From Candidatus Thiodiazotropha sp. (GTDB lineage Bacteria; Pseudomonadota; Gammaproteobacteria; Chromatiales; Chromatiaceae): a DNA stretch of 39,846 nucleotides. Below the pieces are notes generated by a model that was not told the DNA's origin, did no database searches, and was given only the letters and a program-made list of their open reading frames with translations. Within the stretch, counting starts at the first letter, position 1. Each line of letters starts with the position of its first letter. Positions 35,392-39,846 of this stretch are shown piece by piece. The stretch is from assembly GCA_023838465.1 (NCBI GenBank), contig JAIVEQ010000039.1, forward strand, positions 1-39,846, written 5' to 3'. The position numbers and the translations under genes were made by a program.

Positions 35392-36462
35392 TCATCCCTC
35401 ACTATCGGAACTCTCCTCCTTGTTTTTTGGCCAGGCCGATAACACTGCCTGCACCAGCGTAGCCAAAGGAATAGCAAAAAATACGCCCCAGAACCCCCAG
35501 AATCCACCAAAAACCAGGATTGCGACAATAATTGCCACTGGGTGAAGATTGACCACTTCAGAAAACAACAACGGGACCAGAACGTTCCCATCCAATGCCT
35601 GGATGATGAAATAGGCGGCTGCCAACCAGGCGAAGTCGGTTGTCCAACCCCATTGAAACCAGGCAATAAAGAGAATGGGGATGGTAACAACTGCAGCACC
35701 TATGTAAGGAATAATTACTGAAAGTCCCACCATCACTGCAAGCAGCAGTGCATAGTTCAACCCCAGCAACCTGAAAGCAATAAAACTAACAGCCCAAACA
35801 GTCACTATCTCCCAAAATTTACCACGTACATAGTTGGCAATCTGTTTATCGACATCCGTCCATACTGTACCGGCAAATCTTCTATGCCTGGGAAGGTACA
35901 TCACAAACCAATCGATGATGAGACGCTTGTCCTTAAGAAAAAAGAACACCAGCAGAGGCATCAAGATGAGATAGACAACCAGCGTGATCACCCCTACCAC
36001 AGAGGCCAAAGACCAAGAAACAGCTTGCTGTGCAAAAGAGGCTATCTCGTTGCGGATCTGTTGGATCAACTGATCGACCTGGTCCTGAGGGATTAAATCA
36101 GGATAACGTTCAGGTAGTTGCATCAATGCATTCTGCCCCATCGAGATCATGATCGGTAACTGTTGTAAAAATTCAGTTACCTGTCTCGACAGCAGGGGCA
36201 GAAGCCCTAGCAAGACAAGCGCAACAAAAAGTAAAAACAGAATAAATACCAGTATGACAGAAAGCGACCGGGGCCAGGAATTCCGCTCCAATTGAGAGAC
36301 GATACCTTCTAGAAGATAAGCGACGACAATACTCGCCAATACCGGGGCGAGCATATGCCCCATAGTAATAACAACACCAAAAAAAAGGAGTAGGAAAAGG
36401 GTCAGAAAAACAATCTGGGGATCTGAAAAATAACGCTTAAACCAGTTAGTAATAACCTGCAT
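35392..36462 (-). CDS. AI-2E/PerM family permease
   Basis: The 356-residue inner-membrane protein has about eight helices and the AI-2E family (PF01594) layout: two N-terminal helices, a soluble loop of about 90 residues (EFLQQLPIMISMGQNAL...), then LMPLLVFFFLKD, and a C-terminal group of helices with GLSVIIPYIGAAVVTIPI and GNVLVPLLFSEVVNLHP. Members include the autoinducer-2 exporter TqsA and sodium/proton antiporters, so the substrate is open. AGG lies eight bases before the ATG. It follows the 130-residue gene by 22 bases, likely in one unit. Confidence 0.9.
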   Translation of the reverse strand: MQVITNWFKRYFSDPQIVFLTLFLLLFFGVVITMGHMLAPVLASIVVAYLLEGIVSQLERNSWPRSLSVILVFILFLLFVALVLLGLLPLLSRQVTEFLQQLPIMISMGQNALMQLPERYPDLIPQDQVDQLIQQIRNEIASFAQQAVSWSLASVVGVITLVVYLILMPLLVFFFLKDKRLIIDWFVMYLPRHRRFAGTVWTDVDKQIANYVRGKFWEIVTVWAVSFIAFRLLGLNYALLLAVMVGLSVIIPYIGAAVVTIPILFIAWFQWGWTTDFAWLAAAYFIIQALDGNVLVPLLFSEVVNLHPVAIIVAILVFGGFWGFWGVFFAIPLATLVQAVLSAWPKNKEESSDSEG

Positions 36463-36484
36463 TAGAACAACCTATTGGGGGCCT

Positions 36485-36877
36485 TCAATCAACCGAGTGA
36501 TTATCCAGATAGTTTTGATAGTGCCGGGCAAACAACACCTCTAGCTCATCAATGACCTGTTTCGCCACCCTTCCCTGCATCATATGAGCCATCATCAGTG
36601 ACGAAGTCTCATCAAGCAGTTGCTCCCTTTTCAACATAAAATAGCTCGCGGAAAGACGCTTAATCGCCTTCACGACCGACTCCTGTTGTGGCCTGTCGAT
36701 CTGTTTAGGCTTATGAGGAACCTCTTCTTCCTGCACGCTGATAGCAACTTCCTGACTTGCTAAATACGCCGCAAAAGAAAGCAACGTCTGTCGCTGCTGA
36801 GGATCCAGGCGTGCATAGAGTTCCAACAATTGTTGTTGGTCCGATTCGAGTTTCTGTTGTCTGGGAACAAACTGCAC
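36485..36877 (-). CDS. unrecognised small cytoplasmic protein, 130 aa
   Basis: I do not recognise this protein. It is hydrophilic and mostly helical, Gln- and Leu-rich. It has a segment LYARLDPQQRQTLLSFAAYLA at residues 20-40 that looks like a helix-helix module, and a conserved-looking C-terminal half VKAIKRLSASYFMLKREQLLDETSSLMM. The start is taken as the GTG at 36877, which has AAGGAG eight bases upstream; a GTG at 36886 touches that ribosome site and is less likely. The AI-2E permease gene follows after 22 bases in the same direction, so they probably form an operon. Confidence 0.75.
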   Translation of the reverse strand: MQFVPRQQKLESDQQQLLELYARLDPQQRQTLLSFAAYLASQEVAISVQEEEVPHKPKQIDRPQQESVVKAIKRLSASYFMLKREQLLDETSSLMMAHMMQGRVAKQVIDELEVLFARHYQNYLDNHSVD

Positions 36878-36935
36878 AGATGTCACTCCTTCAATAGGAT
36901 AACTGAGGAGTCAGTGGAATTTTTCCATGCGACTG

Positions 36936-37844
36936 CTAAAGCTGTTCCTCAGCATGGTCTTCACAGTAGCCTCTGGCAAAGTCGAGCAGCTCTTCCATGG
37001 CCCGCAGTCGGAACTTCTGCTTTTGGTGTACGAAGGAGAAAGGGCGTTCCAGTTTTGGTACCAAATTGATTGCTCTCAGCGTATCTAGCTTTAACTCCTT
37101 CTGGATTGTGGCACGTGAGACCACAGAGACCCCCATACCCGCTTCAACCGCCCCTTTTACCGCTTCTGGACTACCCAGCTCCATGGAGATATTCAAGGTT
37201 AAATCACAAGAGTGGTTTCCCAAATATTCATTGATCACCTCACGCGTGCCTGACCCCTCTTCACGACAGATAAAGGGATACTCGAGTAGTTGTTTAATAT
37301 CCACCGCTTCAAGATCCGCCAAATCGTGGTTAGGTGGCACAATGGCTACCAGATGATCCTCACGACACATCTCAACAACCAGATTCTTATTCCCAACCGG
37401 CGCTTCAACAACACCCAGATCGATTGTGTTGTTCTCTACCATCGAGACAATACCTTCTGAGTTGGATACACGCAGATGGATGGTTACCTCAGGGTATCGG
37501 GTTCCAAAATCGCCCAACAAGGAAGGCAACATATATTCAGCAATTGTTGTGCTGGCGCCGATGGTCAGCGCGCCACGAATTTCACCAGTCATCTCCCGCA
37601 CAGAGTTTTCCATATCGGCATAAAGATCAAATATCCGGTCCGCGTATCCAAACACACGATCACCCGCTTCAGTCAGACTGATACGATTATGTGTTCGGTC
37701 GAATAACCGGGTATTGAAATACTCTTCCAGCTGTCGGACCTGGAAGGTCACCGCTGGCTGAGTCATGTGCAACGATTCGGCAGCCTTTGTAAAACTTAAA
37801 AGACGCGCAACCGTATGAAATACCTGTAATCTGCGATCCGCCAT
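36936..37844 (-). CDS. LysR family transcriptional regulator
   Basis: The 302-residue protein is a LysR regulator with an N-terminal winged helix (residues 3-60, LLSFTKAAESLHMTQPAVTFQVRQLEEYFNTRLFDR) and a periplasmic-binding-like effector domain (from about 90, GALTIGASTTIAEYMLPSLL). It is in the CbbR/CysB-like broad branch by its sequence, but the ligand cannot be read. It lies 340 bases from the divergent FadL gene, and a T-N11-A palindrome sits 36 bases upstream of its start, so it is probably self-regulated. No strong ribosome site is seen before the ATG. Control of the nearby permease or FadL gene is an inference only. Confidence 0.92.
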   Translation of the reverse strand: MADRRLQVFHTVARLLSFTKAAESLHMTQPAVTFQVRQLEEYFNTRLFDRTHNRISLTEAGDRVFGYADRIFDLYADMENSVREMTGEIRGALTIGASTTIAEYMLPSLLGDFGTRYPEVTIHLRVSNSEGIVSMVENNTIDLGVVEAPVGNKNLVVEMCREDHLVAIVPPNHDLADLEAVDIKQLLEYPFICREEGSGTREVINEYLGNHSCDLTLNISMELGSPEAVKGAVEAGMGVSVVSRATIQKELKLDTLRAINLVPKLERPFSFVHQKQKFRLRAMEELLDFARGYCEDHAEEQL

Positions 37845-38183
37845 TGTTTTTAATGCCTAATCAACTGTTCTTTGTATAGATAAACTCAATTTATACCATA
37901 ACTCCTCATGCTATGGGAGCAGAGTTGCAATGAGTTTCAGAGCTCCGTGTTCAGAAAGAGGCTTGAATGGCCTCACCCACTTTATGGATTCCAGGTAAAT
38001 CCATGCACCTAAAATATGGTAATTCGATTAAAAATCCTCTAGCCTCACAGAAACATGCCCATAATGTCGCAGATGGGGCAATAATAAGTCGTTACGAAAA
38101 CAGCTAAGTCCTCTCTGATCGATCTGTATGGATCAGGGGCCAGCTGAACAATAATTGATAACCACGGCGGAGGAAATCAGCGG
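37845..38183. other. divergent intergenic region between the LysR and FadL genes
   Basis: This 339-base interval has no gene. It holds the T-N11-A palindrome at 37880-37894, the FadL ribosome site (GGAGG about ten bases before 38184) and room for two promoters. No other hairpin or repeat stands out. Confidence 0.55.
37880..37894. promoter_or_regulatory. LysR-type T-N11-A operator candidate
   Basis: ATAAA-CTCAA-TTTAT is a palindrome with the T-N11-A spacing seen in LysR-family binding sites. It is 36 bases upstream of the LysR start, the usual place for an autoregulatory site. Confidence 0.45.
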
Positions 38184-39479
38184 ATGCAACACAACAAGCC
38201 CCTTCAACTCACTAAACTGGCACTTTCATGCGGTCTCGCCATACTGGCAATGAATCAATCGGCCCAAGCCTCGGGCTTTGCCGTACCTGAACTCAATATT
38301 ACTGGTCTGGCGCTCTCTAATGCTTTAGTTGCCAACCCAGATTTACAGGCAGCCATCTCCTACAATCCGGCTGCTATGTCATTTCACGAGGGCAGCTCCA
38401 TCGCCATCGGCACCTTGCTGGTCATACCCGACCTGAGTGTGGATACCGGCTCAGGTAGTGTAGATAGTGATGCAAATGATACCGTGGCCATTCCGTCACT
38501 GACAGCCCATATGAAACTGACTCACGCATGGTCGATCGGTCTTTCAGTTAATGCGCCGTTCGGTCTGGAGACAGAGTGGCCAGCCGGAACTTTCGATAGC
38601 CAGTATCCACCAGGATCGACCATACCCACCCAGAGCAAGTTGGAGATTGTTGCATTCTCCCCAAGCGTCGCCTACAAAGTGAATGAAAACACAAGCCTGT
38701 CTGGTGGTATTGATTACTACTGGATGCGTGAAGTGATCTTCAATGGCGATATCAATGCCGGTGCTCCCGGCTCCAATCCAGAAGCCAATCTTGAAGGTGA
38801 TGGTCGCGGTGTAGGCTTCAACCTGGGACTGATGGTTGATCAAGGTGACTGGAGTTTCGGTGGCAGCTACCACTCGGAAGCGAATATTCCTATAGACGGA
38901 ACTGTTGACCTCCCCGCCGGAGCCCTACCTTCATTCGTTACGAATAATGTCCACGCGGAACTAAAGCTTCCCTGGCGCCTACAACTGGGAGTGAGGAATC
39001 AGACCACTGATAAACTCGCCATAGAATTCGATTTTACTCGTACCGGTTGGAGCTCATTCGACAAGCTGGTAGTCGACCAAGATCAATTTGGCACCAACAT
39101 CGTCACCAGTTTGAACCAATGGGATGATGTAAATGCCTACCGCATCGGCATCAGCTACGACTTTACCCAATCGACACAACTACGAGTGGGATATACCTTC
39201 GACGAAGCACCGCAGGATGATTCGTTCTACAGTCCACGCATTCCGGATGCAGACCGTCAGCTCTTCAGCCTGGGTCTGGGCCATACTCTTAACAATGGCT
39301 GGACCATTGATGCAGGGTATATGTATGTAAAATTTGATGATAGGACTTTGGATATCGATCCAGCTTTCGCTCACTCAGCGCCGAATGCTGGAGAAGCGAA
39401 TGGTACAAGCGCTGTCAATGGTGATTATGAATCCAGTGTTCATCTGTTTGGGGTTGGATTGACGAAAAAATTCAAGTGA
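38184..39479 (+). CDS. FadL/OmpP1 family outer-membrane transport protein
   Basis: The 431-residue protein has a signal peptide (cleaved near AQASG, residue 30) and a FadL-type beta barrel. The N-terminal hatch begins SGFAVPELNITGLALSNALVANPDLQAAISYNPAAMSF, with the NPA motif typical of FadL/TodX proteins. Barrel strands continue to the C-terminal aromatic-rich SVHLFGVGLTKKFK ending. The family takes up fatty acids and other hydrophobic compounds across the outer membrane; the substrate is not known here. GGAGG precedes the ATG by about ten bases. It may be under the control of the divergent LysR regulator, and a hairpin follows its stop. Confidence 0.92.
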   Translation: MQHNKPLQLTKLALSCGLAILAMNQSAQASGFAVPELNITGLALSNALVANPDLQAAISYNPAAMSFHEGSSIAIGTLLVIPDLSVDTGSGSVDSDANDTVAIPSLTAHMKLTHAWSIGLSVNAPFGLETEWPAGTFDSQYPPGSTIPTQSKLEIVAFSPSVAYKVNENTSLSGGIDYYWMREVIFNGDINAGAPGSNPEANLEGDGRGVGFNLGLMVDQGDWSFGGSYHSEANIPIDGTVDLPAGALPSFVTNNVHAELKLPWRLQLGVRNQTTDKLAIEFDFTRTGWSSFDKLVVDQDQFGTNIVTSLNQWDDVNAYRIGISYDFTQSTQLRVGYTFDEAPQDDSFYSPRIPDADRQLFSLGLGHTLNNGWTIDAGYMYVKFDDRTLDIDPAFAHSAPNAGEANGTSAVNGDYESSVHLFGVGLTKKFK

Positions 39480-39495
39480 GTCTTCGATCTCGTGA

Positions 39496-39526
39496 TGTCT
39501 TTTAGGCGTCCCAGGCCTAAAAGACA
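39496..39526 (+). terminator. hairpin after the FadL gene
   Basis: TGTCTTTTAGGC (39496-39507) pairs exactly with GCCTAAAAGACA (39515-39526) over a 7-nt loop, 17 bases after the stop codon. No long T-run follows, so it is a likely but not perfect terminator. Confidence 0.7.
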
Positions 39527-39540
39527 CTCGATCTTTGACA

Positions 39541-39815
39541 ACCTATTAGTGCCCCGGACGGTCCTGGTCACTGACACTACGTGATCACATCGCAAGCTCG
39601 TGACCACTCCGCCGTCAGTTCCCAAATGACTGGACGCCGTGTTCGGATGCTCGCTTTGCATCCCCTCTGGCGCAAGGCACGACGGGTCTACAGTCTCGCC
39701 TCACGCCTACCGGGGACTAACCGCCTCGGCTTTCAGCCTTCCTTGGCGCTCAGCGCATGTGACCAACAAACAATCATTTAGACCAATAAGCCCCGAACAT
39801 CTCGGGGCTTTTTTT
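39541..39815 (+). ncRNA. candidate structured non-coding RNA ending in an intrinsic terminator
   Basis: The segment shows an interrupted stem GACGG...TGGTCAC (39557-39571) with GTGACCA...CCGTC (39600-39616), a second hairpin GGATGC/GCATCC (39645-39663) nested inside CGTG/CACG, and small GC hairpins such as GCGC-TCA-GCGC. It closes with the terminator at 39788-39815. The block has no open frame. It could be a small RNA, a leader or riboswitch of a gene beyond the window, or a decayed element; this is inference from pairing seen by eye. Confidence 0.4.
39788..39815 (+). terminator. strong intrinsic terminator
   Basis: AAGCCCCGA pairs exactly with TCGGGGCTT over a five-base loop, followed by a run of T. 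It ends transcription on the plus strand and is too far from fadL (over 300 bases) to be its first terminator. Confidence 0.9.
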
Positions 39816-39846
39816 GGTTCTTCGTCTAATAGGGTGGGGTAGAATC

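Larger units (their letters stand above)
39480..39846. other. gene-free right edge with hairpins
   Basis: No credible protein-coding frame is present. The stretch starts with the fadL terminator hairpin and then holds a structured 275-base block that ends in an intrinsic terminator on the plus strand; see the two following entries and the finding. Confidence 0.6.

Overview
The window reads as a chromosomal segment from a sulfur-oxidising gammaproteobacterium, probably of the Chromatiales/Sedimenticola/Thiodiazotropha type. This placement is inferred from gene content and no phylogeny was run. The main clues are a cytoplasmic sulfite dehydrogenase operon (soeABC), a sulfide:quinone oxidoreductase with the three catalytic cysteines at 127/159/353, and a typical gammaproteobacterial housekeeping block (gcvR-bcp divergent from dapA-bamC). 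I see no rRNA, tRNA, CRISPR array, prophage or full insertion sequence.

Layout. 1-1.6 kb: a small RRM-like RNA-binding protein and a secreted alpha/beta hydrolase. 1.6-6.5 kb: soeABC on the minus strand; both intercistronic spacers are filled by copies of a short intergenic repeat, and the soeA-soeB copy has perfect 33-bp inverted arms. 6.7-13.6 kb: a glutathione S-transferase, a lipoprotein, a PhzF-family protein, a PBP4-type peptidase, an SLC13/RCK transporter and a small secreted protein. 13.6-18.3 kb: uup, trpB2, a 239-bp MITE-like element and a response regulator whose stop codon lies in that element's target duplication. 18.7-20.3 kb: an FNR-type regulator followed by two small genes, the second NifX-like and overlapping the first by ATGA. 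20.4-25.1 kb: a GlcG/HbpS-type protein, ispG, an unrecognised 434-residue serine-rich protein and sqr. 25.4-31.1 kb: an MBL-fold hydrolase, bamC and dapA, divergent from gcvR, bcp and a PIN-PhoH ATPase. 31.1-39.5 kb: a BarA-like hybrid kinase, a second Crp/Fnr regulator followed by a DUF2892 membrane protein, an AI-2E family permease with a small partner gene, a LysR regulator and a FadL-type porin. The right edge holds a gene-free, hairpin-rich stretch ending in a strong intrinsic terminator.

How it fits together. SQR would oxidise sulfide and pass electrons to quinone, and SoeABC would oxidise cytoplasmic sulfite to sulfate with electrons also entering the quinone pool, so two steps of sulfur oxidation are encoded 17 kb apart. 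The two FNR/Crp regulators, the response regulator and the hybrid kinase suggest redox- or respiration-linked control, but no target is proven by the sequence.

The best leads for something undescribed are the repeat inside the soe operon (which may act on soeB translation), the unknown 434-residue family, the FNR-small protein-NifX-like cluster, the MITE at the response-regulator stop codon, and the structured non-coding stretch at the right end.
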